Counted from the first letter of the stretch, positions 1 through 8,775 are shown. The stretch: 39,725 nt of DNA from Flavobacterium sp. (GCA_024644655.1 JAHEHJ010000026.1:1-39725); one strand, 5' to 3'. Numbers and translations: made by a program. The notes: generated by a model from the letters alone, not told the origin.

Positions 1-1
1 G

Positions 2-745
2 GCATATAAAGCTCTAGGGAATTTAGAATTTTTAACAATTGCATTAAAAAATGGTCAATTCATTCGTCAAAAAGTATGGCATGAAGATGGTCACTTGTGG
101 AGAACCTATAAAAATGGAATTGCGACTATTAATGCTTATCTAGAGGATTACGCACATGTCATACAGTCCTTTATCGCGCTCTATGAAGTCACTTTAGACG
201 AAGAATGGTTGCGGAATGCAAAACAATTAACTGATTATTGTTTTGACTATTTTTACGAACCAAATAACCTCTACTTCGCATTTACATCTTCTAAAGACAG
301 CCCATTAATTGCACCTAATTTCGAAATAGAAGACAATGTAATTCCAGCAGCCAACTCAGTAATGGCACATAATTTATTTCAATTAAGTATTTATTTCTGT
401 AATGAATATTATCTTAAAGTTAGTCAACAAATGACTACTAACATCATCCCAACTATAGATTATCCCTCTGCCTATTCAAATTGGCTAAACGTTTTCATGA
501 ATTTCTCTACTCCACACCTTGAAGTTTCACTTTGCGGGACAAATGCAAAACAGTACAGTGCAAATCTAAACGCAATGTATTTACCAAACACAACTATAGC
601 CTCATGTAATTCAAAATCCAATTTACCCATTTTATCAAACAGATGGATGGAGAATAAAGATGTATTTTATATTTGTCAAGACAATACTTGCCAAGTTCCA
701 CTATTTGATTTTGAAGTATTAAAATCCAAAATTATTTTAAGATAA
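2..745 (+). CDS. YyaL/DUF255 thioredoxin-domain protein, C-terminal part (partial)
   Basis: The reading frame is open from base 2, so this is the 3' part of a longer gene. About 247 residues are visible of a family usually near 670. They match the C-terminal (alpha/alpha)6-barrel-like part of the YyaL/SSP411 (DUF255, SPATA20-like) family: an LEDYA segment, then DNVIPAANSVMAHNLFQL, then a C-terminal YICQDNTCQVP motif. Known members have an N-terminal thioredoxin-like domain and a C-terminal fold related to glycoside hydrolases and epimerases. Their biochemical role is not settled. The next gene starts 32 bases downstream on the same strand, but a -7 promoter element overlaps that gap, so the two may be transcribed separately. 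The family call is confident; the function is unknown. Confidence 0.85.
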   Translation, partial: AYKALGNLEFLTIALKNGQFIRQKVWHEDGHLWRTYKNGIATINAYLEDYAHVIQSFIALYEVTLDEEWLRNAKQLTDYCFDYFYEPNNLYFAFTSSKDSPLIAPNFEIEDNVIPAANSVMAHNLFQLSIYFCNEYYLKVSQQMTTNIIPTIDYPSAYSNWLNVFMNFSTPHLEVSLCGTNAKQYSANLNAMYLPNTTIASCNSKSNLPILSNRWMENKDVFYICQDNTCQVPLFDFEVLKSKIILR

Positions 746-749
746 AGTA

Positions 750-757
750 TATTTTTG
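750..757 (+). promoter_or_regulatory. -7 promoter element for mscS-type gene
   Basis: TATTTTTG matches the Bacteroidota -7 consensus TAnnTTTG and lies 20 nt upstream of the ATG at 778. No TTG is seen at the expected -33 distance, so the call rests on one half of the promoter and on its spacing to the start. Confidence 0.45.
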
Positions 758-777
758 CAGTCATTAAACTCAATGAC

Positions 778-1605
778 ATGAAACAACTACATTATATTCA
801 CTCCTTCGGAGAATATTGGAATGATTTTCTAAAATTATTATTAGACTACTCTCCAAAAGTTGTGTCTGCACTATTCATACTATTCATTGGATTATATGCC
901 ATCCGCTTTATCAATCGTTTGGTTAAAAAAATAATGTTAAAACGTGATTTAGACCCTACTTTGTCTAAGTTTTTAGCAGACATTCTATTGTGGGTATTAA
1001 GAGGCTTATTGTTCATCACTTTCATATCCAAATTGGGTGTAGAAACCTCTTCTTTTGTAGCAATTTTAGGAGCTGCAGGTCTTGCTGTGGGATTGTCACT
1101 ACAAGGTTCACTTTCAAATTTTGCTGGTGGGATGTTAATTATTTTATTTAAACCATTTCGTGTTGGGGACACCATAGAAGCACAAGGAGTAATTGGGACT
1201 GTAAGTGAAATACAAATATTTGTAACCAAGTTGATTACAGGAAACAACCAGACCATTTTTATTCCAAATGGCAACCTATCTAATGGGACTATAATAAATT
1301 ATTCTATTGCTGGTATGAGAAGAGCCGATTTGCTATTTTCACTTTCTTATGAAACCAATATTAAAACTGCTAAAGAAATTGTAATCCAAGTCATGGAATC
1401 ACATCCAAAAGTCTTATCATCCCCAACACCAACTGTATCAGTCAAAGATTTAAGTGATTCCGCCATCCACCTATCCATTAAACCTTGGTCAACAAACGCC
1501 GATTTTGGAGACATGTGCTCTGATATTTTAGAAAATTGTAAAGAGGCATTTGATTCAGCAGGCATCGTTATTCAACCTTATGTGCGTGAATCATCAAAAT
1601 CATGA
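778..1605 (+). CDS. Small-conductance mechanosensitive channel, MscS family
   Basis: This 275-residue protein is close in length to E. coli MscS (286). It has three hydrophobic segments at roughly 25-45, 68-88 and 92-120. The third is the pore helix, with the Gly/Ala-rich pattern LGAAGLAVGLSLQGSLSNFA. It is followed by the family signature FKPFRVGDTIE and the beta domain (IPNGNLSNGTIINYS). MscS channels sit in the inner membrane as heptamers and open under membrane tension to release solutes on hypo-osmotic shock. The gene has its own probable -7 element. Its last six bases overlap the end of the convergent tsaB gene. The family is certain; which MscS subgroup it belongs to was not determined. 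Confidence 0.95.
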   Translation: MKQLHYIHSFGEYWNDFLKLLLDYSPKVVSALFILFIGLYAIRFINRLVKKIMLKRDLDPTLSKFLADILLWVLRGLLFITFISKLGVETSSFVAILGAAGLAVGLSLQGSLSNFAGGMLIILFKPFRVGDTIEAQGVIGTVSEIQIFVTKLITGNNQTIFIPNGNLSNGTIINYSIAGMRRADLLFSLSYETNIKTAKEIVIQVMESHPKVLSSPTPTVSVKDLSDSAIHLSIKPWSTNADFGDMCSDILENCKEAFDSAGIVIQPYVRESSKS

Positions 1606-2265
1606 TTTTTTAGTCAACAAAAAATCTTTCAGATAAAAAGGCTCAAAGTAAGCTACATCTTCAAATTGTTGTGACATAAATTTAGAATAGCTCAAACTAC
1701 TCATATCTTGAGCAGAAGGAAATTGAACATCTGCAATAAAATTAATATGAGACTGAGTTAATACGGTTTGACATTTATCTTGGCAATCACCCACTATATA
1801 TAGAGGTTCATTTGCTTTTGCATAACTTTCAGTTGTCAATATTTCAGCTTGTACTTCCCCTATTTTTGCGTGGTTTGCATCAAAAACAGCACTATAAACT
1901 TCCATTCTACGCGCATCAATCATAGGAATAATTAACCCACTATTTACTTGCACTTGCTGAGCCAAAATTGCTAAAGTATCTAATGCGATTAATGGAATTC
2001 CTAATGCATAACAAAATCCTTTAGCCGCAGAAACACCAATACGCAACCCAGTATAAGACCCCGGACCTTTGCTAACAGCAATTGCTTTCAAATCCTGAAA
2101 AGAAATACCTGCTTCCTGAATTAAAGCACCAATAAACACATGCAACTTTTCAGCATGAGAATACCCCAATTCGGCTATTTCACGATATAAAAGTGTTTTA
2201 CCCTCATTAGCCAAGGAAACCGAGCAGTTTTTTGTGGCAGTCTCAATATTTAAAATGTAACTCAA
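1600..2265 (-). CDS. tsaB: tRNA threonylcarbamoyladenosine biosynthesis protein TsaB
   Basis: TsaB (YeaZ) is the partner of TsaD and TsaE in making the t6A modification at position 37 of tRNAs that read ANN codons. The 221-residue protein starts ILNIETATKNCSVSLAN, the ASKHA-type phosphate-binding beginning of the family. It carries the diagnostic KGPGSYTGLRIGVSAAKG motif near residues 64-82. The length fits the usual 220-230. It is the last gene of a probable operon with the efflux adaptor (3-bp gap) and the TolC-like gene, and it overlaps the convergent mscS gene by six bases. Its placement behind efflux genes is not functionally informative. The identification is secure. Confidence 0.95.
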   Translation of the reverse strand: MSYILNIETATKNCSVSLANEGKTLLYREIAELGYSHAEKLHVFIGALIQEAGISFQDLKAIAVSKGPGSYTGLRIGVSAAKGFCYALGIPLIALDTLAILAQQVQVNSGLIIPMIDARRMEVYSAVFDANHAKIGEVQAEILTTESYAKANEPLYIVGDCQDKCQTVLTQSHINFIADVQFPSAQDMSSLSYSKFMSQQFEDVAYFEPFYLKDFLLTKKS

Positions 2266-2268
2266 TGC

Positions 2269-3567
2269 CTATTTTTTAATTTCTTTATCTTGTCCTTTAT
2301 TAACAGTAATTTTATCACCCGAATTCAAATCTTTAGTTACCGTAGTATAAGGTCCTGTTATTATAACTTCTCCTTTTCTCAAGCCAGAAACAACTTCAAT
2401 ATTCGTATCGTCTTGAATTCCTGTTTTGATTATTCTAATTTTGGCTTTATCGCCTACTTTAACAAAAACACATTCAAATTTTTTATCGCTTTTAGGGGCT
2501 GATTTCGAGTCATTATTACCTGCAACCATGTCGACTTTCTTTACCGATGATGTATCTGACTTCACCACAACTGAACTTATTGGCACTCCTATGACTTTTT
2601 CTTTTCTTTTGGTTATAATATCAACAGTGGCAGTCATCCCTGGTCGAAATGGAGAATAGCTTAATGGCTTGCCTTCTAATAAATCTTGATACGATGATTT
2701 TAGAATTCTAACTTTCACCTTAAAATTAGTTACTTGATCAGCTGTAGTATTTGTACTTGCCGAATTGGATATACTCGTTACTATCCCTTTAAATTCTTTT
2801 TTCAAATAGGCATCAACTTGTATTTTAGTGCTATCACCAATACTAATTTTCACAATATCATTTTCATTTACATCTACTTCAACTTCCATATTGTTTAAAT
2901 TGGCAACACGCAAAAGTTCCGTGCCAGTCATCTGTTGAGTCCCTAAAACTCGCTCACCCAATTCTACTCCTAAAGAAGAAATTGTTCCATCTGCTGGAGA
3001 ATAAATAGTAGTTCGACCCAAATTATCTTTGGATTCTTTTACTGTTGCTGAAGCACTTTGAACATTATAATAGGCCGATTCTTTACTAGCCTTTGCTACT
3101 TCAAAAGCAGCAATCGCTTTATCCCAATCCGATTTAGATATAATTCCTTTATCAAATAAAGTTTTACTTCTTTCATAATTTGCTTTAGACTCCTTAAACG
3201 AAGCATCAGCTTGGCTTAGTCCAGCTTTAGTCCCAGATAAATTAGAAATCGATCGATTCAAACCAGAAGAATACAACATGGGATTGATTTTTACTAACAA
3301 GTCCCCTTTTTTGACTACTTGCCCCTCTTTGATAGGTAATTCTATAATCTCCCCAGATACTTCTGATGAAATCTTTATTTCAATTTCAGGTTGTATTTTA
3401 CCCGTTGCCGAAACGGTTTCAACAATATCTATAGTGTTAGCCTCTGAAGTTTCAACTTCAACACCTTTATCTTTAGTTCCAATAACTCCAGCATATTTTA
3501 AATAAAATAAAACTGCAAGTAAAAAAAATATACTACCTATTAACCAAAATAATTTTTTCTTTGACAT
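2269..3567 (-). CDS. Efflux periplasmic adaptor subunit (HlyD/MacA-like membrane fusion protein)
   Basis: The 432-residue protein has one N-terminal membrane anchor (about 6-27). A half-lipoyl domain follows (VSATGKIQPEIEIKISSEVSGEI, then IKEGQVVKKGDLLVKINP near 77-95), then a long alpha-hairpin (about 97-185) and the second lipoyl half. Beta-barrel and membrane-proximal domains come next, with RPGMTATVDI near 310. These are the parts of adaptors that link an inner-membrane pump to a TolC-like channel. An Asn/Ser/Lys-rich insert near 345-360 is probably a flexible loop. The TolC-like gene is 3 bp upstream. No RND or ABC pump gene is adjacent: the next gene downstream is tsaB. The pump must therefore lie elsewhere, and the substrate cannot be told from this sequence. 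Confidence 0.9.
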   Translation of the reverse strand: MSKKKLFWLIGSIFFLLAVLFYLKYAGVIGTKDKGVEVETSEANTIDIVETVSATGKIQPEIEIKISSEVSGEIIELPIKEGQVVKKGDLLVKINPMLYSSGLNRSISNLSGTKAGLSQADASFKESKANYERSKTLFDKGIISKSDWDKAIAAFEVAKASKESAYYNVQSASATVKESKDNLGRTTIYSPADGTISSLGVELGERVLGTQQMTGTELLRVANLNNMEVEVDVNENDIVKISIGDSTKIQVDAYLKKEFKGIVTSISNSASTNTTADQVTNFKVKVRILKSSYQDLLEGKPLSYSPFRPGMTATVDIITKRKEKVIGVPISSVVVKSDTSSVKKVDMVAGNNDSKSAPKSDKKFECVFVKVGDKAKIRIIKTGIQDDTNIEVVSGLRKGEVIITGPYTTVTKDLNSGDKITVNKGQDKEIKK

Positions 3568-3570
3568 AAT

Positions 3571-5016
3571 TTATTGTTTTTGAATGATAGAGATTCCAAA
3601 ATAAAGTTCAACTACTTTCACTTTAAAAATGTAATCATATTTTGCTCGAATTACTTCTGATTGTGCAGCTGTAAATAATAACTGAGATTGATTAAAATCG
3701 AAAGCCGTCATCATACCAACCGCAAATTTTTCTTTAGCATAATTAAACGCTTCTTGGCGCGCTTCTAGTGCAGCAATGGAAGTCTCATATGTTTTCAAAG
3801 CGCCTTTTGCATTTGTAATTGCTTTATACACATTTGTCTCCATATCCAATTGAGCTTGTTGCAATGCATTTTTTGTTTTATCAAAATTAACCTTACTTCG
3901 CTCAACATTTCCTTTAGCTGTAAACCCATTGAAAACAGGAACCGTTAATTGCAACCCAAAATTATGCCCTTTATTGTCACTGAATTGTTCAAAAATAGGA
4001 GCTGCCTTACTAAAAATTGGTAAATAATTGGGCTGAATAACTTGTTGTCCAGTACCTTCAACCACACCAATAACAGATGTAGGATCGGCAGCATTTAATG
4101 TATATCCTGAAACTCTATCCGAGTACCCTGCTCTTGTACTAAAACTATAAAAGCCAACCAATCTAGGTTGAATAGCCCCTTTTGCCAAAGCAATATCTTT
4201 TTGAGCTAAATCTAAATTACTTTGTGCAATTTTAATTTCTACACGGGTTTGTATAGCTTTATCTACAATAGCTTGTGGATTTTCAGCCATAACTGCACTA
4301 GGTTTAGCATCCATATCCACTTCAGAAGTATCAAAGGTTTCAAAATTATCTAGAGCTAATAATTGGGCTAAGCTTAATTTGGAAAGCAATAAACTATTCT
4401 CAGCCGTAACAACTTTTTGTTTATCTGAAGCCACAGTAGCTTTCATATCTAACAAATCTCCTCGAGGCACTACTCCTGCATCAACCATTTCCTGTGAACG
4501 ATGCAATTGTTTTTCATCATTGACTAATTGGGCTTGTTGTACTTTTAGATTTTCTTTATTAAACAGTATATCCAAATAGGAGTTGGCTACATATAACGCA
4601 ATATCATCCTGCATTTTAGACAACTGGTATTGAGCTGCTAATTGTGATAATTTAGCCTTCTTCAAACGATTATGGTTTTGTAAACCATTATAAATAGTAA
4701 TATCTGAATTTAAACTTGCTGACGTATATTGTATGGTTTGGTTTTCTAATAAACCGGTAGTAATATTTTGATTCAAACCTATATTCCAACTATGTGAAGC
4801 ACCAATGTTTACACTTGGCAAAAAATTACCTAAAGCTGTTTTTTTATCAATTGCCGTAGCATTCAAATCCAATTCGCTTTGTTTAATCGATATATTATTC
4901 TTTAATGCATAATCCACACATTCCTGTAAAGTCCATTTTTTTTCTTGCGCGAATCCTAGTGCGCAAAAAAGGAATAGAGCCAGTGTAGGTACAATTTTCT
5001 GAAGAAGTTTTTCCAT
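3571..5016 (-). CDS. TolC family outer membrane efflux protein
   Basis: The 481-residue protein has a signal peptide ending near FCALGFAQE. The first mature segment, KKWTLQECVDYALKNN, is the typical opening of TolC/OEP proteins. Two repeated outer-membrane-efflux domains follow (about 30-220 and 250-475), with the long helical segments that form the periplasmic tunnel. The second repeat contains FGLQLTVPVFNGF. Such proteins form the trimeric outer-membrane exit duct of efflux or type I systems. It is the first gene of the TolC-adaptor-tsaB operon. A -7 element lies upstream at 5055-5062. Family certain, substrate unknown. Confidence 0.92.
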   Translation of the reverse strand: MEKLLQKIVPTLALFLFCALGFAQEKKWTLQECVDYALKNNISIKQSELDLNATAIDKKTALGNFLPSVNIGASHSWNIGLNQNITTGLLENQTIQYTSASLNSDITIYNGLQNHNRLKKAKLSQLAAQYQLSKMQDDIALYVANSYLDILFNKENLKVQQAQLVNDEKQLHRSQEMVDAGVVPRGDLLDMKATVASDKQKVVTAENSLLLSKLSLAQLLALDNFETFDTSEVDMDAKPSAVMAENPQAIVDKAIQTRVEIKIAQSNLDLAQKDIALAKGAIQPRLVGFYSFSTRAGYSDRVSGYTLNAADPTSVIGVVEGTGQQVIQPNYLPIFSKAAPIFEQFSDNKGHNFGLQLTVPVFNGFTAKGNVERSKVNFDKTKNALQQAQLDMETNVYKAITNAKGALKTYETSIAALEARQEAFNYAKEKFAVGMMTAFDFNQSQLLFTAAQSEVIRAKYDYIFKVKVVELYFGISIIQKQ

Positions 5017-5054
5017 AATCCTATTAAGTTGACAACCTTAATTTATTAGACAAA

Positions 5055-5062
5055 CAAAGATA
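5055..5062 (-). promoter_or_regulatory. -7 promoter element for the TolC-adaptor-tsaB operon
   Basis: On the minus strand the sequence is TATCTTTG, a match to TAnnTTTG, 38 nt upstream of the TolC-like start. No convincing -33 TTG is seen. It shares the 165-bp divergent intergenic region with the DUF4403 gene promoter. Confidence 0.4.
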
Positions 5063-5154
5063 TAGTTTTTGTCATGTAATCTATACCTAAACCATCATAC
5101 ATTCTTAGACAATACTTTTTTAAATATGTTACATCTTTATTACAATATTACTTT

Positions 5155-5162
5155 TACTTTTG
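5155..5162 (+). promoter_or_regulatory. -7 promoter element for DUF4403 gene
   Basis: TACTTTTG matches TAnnTTTG and lies 19 nt upstream of the ATG at 5182, the same spacing as other starts in this window. A -33 TTG is not evident. Confidence 0.45.
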
Positions 5163-5181
5163 CCAAAATTTATTTATCACT

Positions 5182-6573
5182 ATGTCATTTCTTAAATCTA
5201 CACTAGCAGTTCTTTCCCTTTCAATCATTTTAAACAGTTGTTCAACAACTCAAAAAATTGAAGCATTAAAGCCACTACCTACAGATAACACTCCAATGGT
5301 TTATAATACAAAAACTTCCTTTGTAAATATGCCTTTGGAAATAACACTTAAAGAAATTGAAAATCAACTGAATAAATCTTTAGCAGGTGAAATCTACAAT
5401 GACGCTAACCTAGAGGATGACAAAACTGAAATGAAAATTTCAAAAACAGCTCCTATTCGATTAATTGAAAAAGACGGAAAGATTCAAACTATTTTACCTT
5501 TGAAAATTTGGTCCAAATTTAAATATGGGACAGATTTTATGGGGTTAAATGACACTCGAGAAATTAACATCAATGGAACAATTATCTTGAATAGTGACGT
5601 AAAACTGTCTAATTGGAAGTTATCTACTAACTCAAAAATTGAAGATTTTAATTGGTCTGAAAGCCCTTCAATAGTTGTCGCAGGTAGAAATGTTCCTATT
5701 ACATATATTATCAACCCTACACTTTCAATATTTAAAGGAAAAATTGCTAGAAAAATAGATGAAGCTATCGAAAATTCTTGTGATTTTAAGCCTGTTGTTT
5801 TAAGTGTTTTAGAAAAAATGAGCACCCCATTTATTACAAGCGAACAATTCCAAACTTGGTTCAAATTAATCCCTCAAGAAGTTTATGTAACCGATGCCCA
5901 AATTGCAAAAGGAAAAATCAATATGGATTTAGGATTAAAATGCAATATGGAAACCATGGTAGGCCAAAAACCAAAATCAAATTTTGACAAATCTAGCATA
6001 CAATTCAAAGCAGTAACCAAAATACCAAATACAGTTTCTGCCTATGTTGCTGCTATTTCAACCTATGAAAGTGCCTCTCAAATTATATCTAATAACTTTA
6101 AAGGAAAAGAATTTGCTGCAGGAAGTAGAAAAATCACTATACAAAATGTAGCTTTATGGCAAAGAGATGGTAAAATAATCATAGCTCTAGACATGACTGG
6201 AAGCATTAATGGAACCATATACCTTTCTGGAATACCAAATTACAATTCGGTAACTAAAGAAATCTATTTTGACCAAATGGATTATGTATTAAACACCAAA
6301 GGATTATTAACCAAAACAGCCAATTGGCTACTTCAAGGTGTAATCTTGAAAAAGATGGAAGAAACCTGTCGTTATTCTATCAAAGATAATTTAGAAGAAG
6401 GCAAGAAAAGTTTATTGCCTTACCTAAACAATTACTCCCCTATGCAGGGTGTATTTGTTAATGGAAATCTAAACGACTTTGAGTTTGACAAAGTAGAAGT
6501 AACTAATAAAGCCATAATTGCCTTTATTTCTACTTCTGGGAAAATGAGTGTGAAAATAGATGGGATGAAATAA
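5182..6573 (+). CDS. DUF4403 family lipoprotein
   Basis: The 463-residue protein has a lipoprotein signal with lipobox LNSC (Cys20). The mature part begins near SFVNMPLEITLKEIENQLNKSLAGEIYND, the usual opening of DUF4403 proteins of Gram-negative bacteria, and the length fits the family. The family has no established function. Its predicted beta-rich, lipid-binding-like architecture has been suggested from general appearance only. The gene stands alone on the plus strand, between divergent TolC-like and convergent small-protein genes, with its stop only 5 bp from the convergent stop. The family call is likely; no role can be assigned from the context. Confidence 0.8.
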   Translation: MSFLKSTLAVLSLSIILNSCSTTQKIEALKPLPTDNTPMVYNTKTSFVNMPLEITLKEIENQLNKSLAGEIYNDANLEDDKTEMKISKTAPIRLIEKDGKIQTILPLKIWSKFKYGTDFMGLNDTREININGTIILNSDVKLSNWKLSTNSKIEDFNWSESPSIVVAGRNVPITYIINPTLSIFKGKIARKIDEAIENSCDFKPVVLSVLEKMSTPFITSEQFQTWFKLIPQEVYVTDAQIAKGKINMDLGLKCNMETMVGQKPKSNFDKSSIQFKAVTKIPNTVSAYVAAISTYESASQIISNNFKGKEFAAGSRKITIQNVALWQRDGKIIIALDMTGSINGTIYLSGIPNYNSVTKEIYFDQMDYVLNTKGLLTKTANWLLQGVILKKMEETCRYSIKDNLEEGKKSLLPYLNNYSPMQGVFVNGNLNDFEFDKVEVTNKAIIAFISTSGKMSVKIDGMK

Positions 6574-6578
6574 TTTAT

Positions 6579-6854
6579 CTATTTACTTTTTTTAGCATAC
6601 ATTCTATAAATAACTATACCAAGAACAGCCACGACCACATAGGGAATGGCCATTAAATAAACGATTCCATCGTTTAATGACTCAGCCTTAGTCTTATTGC
6701 CTGAACTTTCTAAAGATGCGCGACACATAGCACATTGAGCGTTGGCTTGCATTGTAAGTAATAAACCAAATAATGCTATTAATCTGGGATTACAAACTAA
6801 CCCCGTTATCATTTTATAAATTTGCTTTATAAAAACTGTAGTATTAATGGACAT
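6579..6854 (-). CDS. Small exported membrane protein with CxxC motif, oxidase-maturation operon
   Basis: The 91-residue protein has a signal-peptide-like segment ending MQANAQ. It is followed directly by CAMCRASLESS, then a short soluble stretch and one C-terminal membrane helix (LMAIPYVVVAVLGIVIYRMY) with a Lys-rich end. The predicted layout puts the CxxC motif in the periplasm next to the membrane. I recognise it as a conserved small protein of Bacteroidota but know no proven function. The start at 6854 overlaps the DUF420 stop by 11 bases; an internal Met at 6812 gives a more normal signal peptide. Position after SCO and DUF420 genes suggests a role in metal or thiol handling for cytochrome oxidase. 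That is inference. Confidence 0.75.
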   Translation of the reverse strand: MSINTTVFIKQIYKMITGLVCNPRLIALFGLLLTMQANAQCAMCRASLESSGNKTKAESLNDGIVYLMAIPYVVVAVLGIVIYRMYAKKSK

Positions 6855-7437
6855 AATAGGGTGATATCATAAGGTAAACAACCACTCCTGTAATAGCCAC
6901 ATACAACCATATCGGGAAAGTAATTTTAGCTATTTTTTTATGACGATCAAATTGATCAGCTAAGGCTCTCACATAAGTAAAAAGAACTAACGGAATAATA
7001 ACTATCGACAATATAATATGTGTAATCAATATAAAAAAGTAAATATATCTCATAAAACCAGCTTTGGTAGCTTCTGCAGTTTCTAATATACCATTACCAT
7101 TAAGATCGCCATATTTAGTAGCATCAGCAGTCATATGGTAAGCCACATACATCACTAAGAATACAACCGAACAACCAATTGCAAGCGTCATTAGTTTTTC
7201 ATGCCGTGCTTTGTTTCCGTTTTTGATTGCCAAAACAGCCATTACTAACAATAGTGCTGTTATAGCATTAATACTGGCATAAATTGGAGGTAAAAAAGAA
7301 AGAGGCGCTACCTCAATCCCAAAATCTTTTAATTTTATGGTAAACAATAATGCTACGGCTACAGGAATAAGTACCGATACAAAAATTATAGACCCTTTAA
7401 ATTTGTGCTCTAAACTTGAATTTTCTGAATTACTCAT
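6844..7437 (-). CDS. DUF420 family membrane protein
   Basis: The 197-residue protein has about five membrane segments and the DUF420 features: a small helix rich in Ala/Leu before KARHEKLMTLA, then MYVAYHMTAD, then ITHIILSIVIIPLVL, and a final helix after DRHKKIAKITFP. Conserved His residues in the helices recall haem- or copper-binding assembly proteins. DUF420 genes are usually found beside cytochrome oxidase genes, as here. It overlaps the SCO gene by 8 bases and the small CxxC gene by 11, so the operon is tightly coupled. A role in oxidase assembly is inferred from context only. Confidence 0.85.
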   Translation of the reverse strand: MSNSENSSLEHKFKGSIIFVSVLIPVAVALLFTIKLKDFGIEVAPLSFLPPIYASINAITALLLVMAVLAIKNGNKARHEKLMTLAIGCSVVFLVMYVAYHMTADATKYGDLNGNGILETAEATKAGFMRYIYFFILITHIILSIVIIPLVLFTYVRALADQFDRHKKIAKITFPIWLYVAITGVVVYLMISPYYVH

Positions 7438-8113
7438 TTAATACTATTTTTATATCTTCAATTATCGCTTTTACTCCTTTTTTATCCAATCCATCATAAT
7501 ATAAAATTGGATTGCCAAAATTATCTTTTCTACATCTAATGTTTCCTTTTTTATCTATCAAAGCAAACAAACCCGAATGCTCAAATCCAGCTTGACTTTT
7601 TTTATTCTCTCCTACATATAAATTAAAGCCTTTATTCGCTATAGAATATATATAGTCTTTATCGCCTGTCATCATATGCCAATTAGATGATTTAACACCT
7701 AAATGAATCGCATGTGCTTTTAAAACCGCTGCACTATCATGTTCCGGATCAATTGTTATAGAGGCTATACCAAAATTAGGGTTACCAAAAAAAACATTTT
7801 GAATATCAATCATATTCTTATTCATAATAGGGCAAATAGAAGGACAAGTTGAAAAGAAAAACTCAACAACAAATACTTTCCCTGAATAGCTAGCATTCGT
7901 AATACGCTGTCCATTTTGATCTGTCAAATCAAATTTGGGTGCTGCACCAACCACAACAAGTTTGGTTGTTTGGTTTTTATGATTCGAAATCGCATCAATA
8001 CGATCCCCTTGAACAACAGAGTTGGTTTGAATACGATTAATAATTTTAGGAATAAATAGTATTCCAAAAACCAATATTATAAAAAAGATACCTATATATG
8101 ATTTCTGCTTCAT
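7430..8113 (-). CDS. SCO1/SenC family copper chaperone
   Basis: SCO proteins deliver copper to the CuA site of oxidase subunit II or keep its cysteines reduced. This 227-residue protein has an N-terminal membrane anchor (about 6-22) and a periplasmic thioredoxin-like domain. The copper-binding motif STCPSICP gives Cys90 and Cys94, and the third ligand is probably His179 in FEHSGLFALID. All three expected ligands are present. It sits 5 bp after the Sco-like Cys-free gene and overlaps DUF420. The likely client is the subunit II encoded at 32791-33972, which carries a full CuA motif. Confidence 0.92.
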   Translation of the reverse strand: MKQKSYIGIFFIILVFGILFIPKIINRIQTNSVVQGDRIDAISNHKNQTTKLVVVGAAPKFDLTDQNGQRITNASYSGKVFVVEFFFSTCPSICPIMNKNMIDIQNVFFGNPNFGIASITIDPEHDSAAVLKAHAIHLGVKSSNWHMMTGDKDYIYSIANKGFNLYVGENKKSQAGFEHSGLFALIDKKGNIRCRKDNFGNPILYYDGLDKKGVKAIIEDIKIVLNE

Positions 8114-8118
8114 GTTCT

Positions 8119-8775
8119 TTAAATTTTTCGTGCTGAATTATTTCTTTTTAATGCCAATCGGTATTCGGCTAATAATATTTTCACATCATCAACCATATCA
8201 TTATGTAATTCTGCTGCAGAGGTCGTATTATATCCTTCTTTATATTCGGCTTCTCCTTGAACACTTTTCCCTTTTCTACCACGAAGATTTCTTTTCTTAT
8301 CTACAATAAACACTAAAGGAGTATGACCATCAATATCCAATTTTCCAATCAAATGCAATTGTGAATAATAATCTTGTATCTCATTTAGGGGTGCAAAAAC
8401 AAAATGATATCCCGACATGTCCGATAATTTACCAAAGGCAACTTCCAATTTTTGAGCTTGTTCTTCTGTTCCTTCAGGGGCAATAAATACAAATTGAAAA
8501 TCTTTAAAACCCTTATAATTAGAATATATTTTTTGGTTTAACGTAAAATAATCACCGCTATGTTGAAGAAAGTCTTTTCCAGCAAATCCTAAAATAGTTA
8601 TCTTATTATTTAAAGTAACTTCATTCCCATCGAAAGAACGCCATTGTTTATGTATATCCGGCACACTCTTGGTTATTGTAGGCAAAGTTATAAAGCTATT
8701 CACCCCAGAAGCAAAAAAAAGATAGGCCATAATAGGCAATACAAAAAGGACAAATAAAACAATATTCTTTTTCAT
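8119..8775 (-). CDS. Sco/thioredoxin-like membrane-anchored protein lacking all cysteines
   Basis: From the Met at 8775 the protein has 218 residues: one N-terminal anchor (about 2-22), then a domain with thioredoxin/SCO-like order. That order is an extracytoplasmic start (SVPDIHKQWRSFDGNEVTL), a beta strand KITILGFAGKDF, a second strand FQFVFIAPEGTEEQ, and the late strand TPLVFIVDKKRNLRGRKG. The position where SCO proteins have CxxxC reads GFAGKDFLQHSG, and no cysteine occurs anywhere in the protein. Copper transfer by the usual chemistry is therefore unlikely. The start at 8775 was chosen over 8802 because it gives a clean MKKN signal and lies behind a -7 element. It is the first gene of the SCO-DUF420 operon, so a structural or partner role in oxidase assembly is possible. 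Confidence 0.75.
   Translation of the reverse strand: MKKNIVLFVLFVLPIMAYLFFASGVNSFITLPTITKSVPDIHKQWRSFDGNEVTLNNKITILGFAGKDFLQHSGDYFTLNQKIYSNYKGFKDFQFVFIAPEGTEEQAQKLEVAFGKLSDMSGYHFVFAPLNEIQDYYSQLHLIGKLDIDGHTPLVFIVDKKRNLRGRKGKSVQGEAEYKEGYNTTSAAELHNDMVDDVKILLAEYRLALKRNNSARKI

Noticed and set aside
846..1274. Minus-strand open frame of 142 codons inside the mscS gene
   Set aside because: Fully antisense to conserved MscS motifs; shadow of a real gene.
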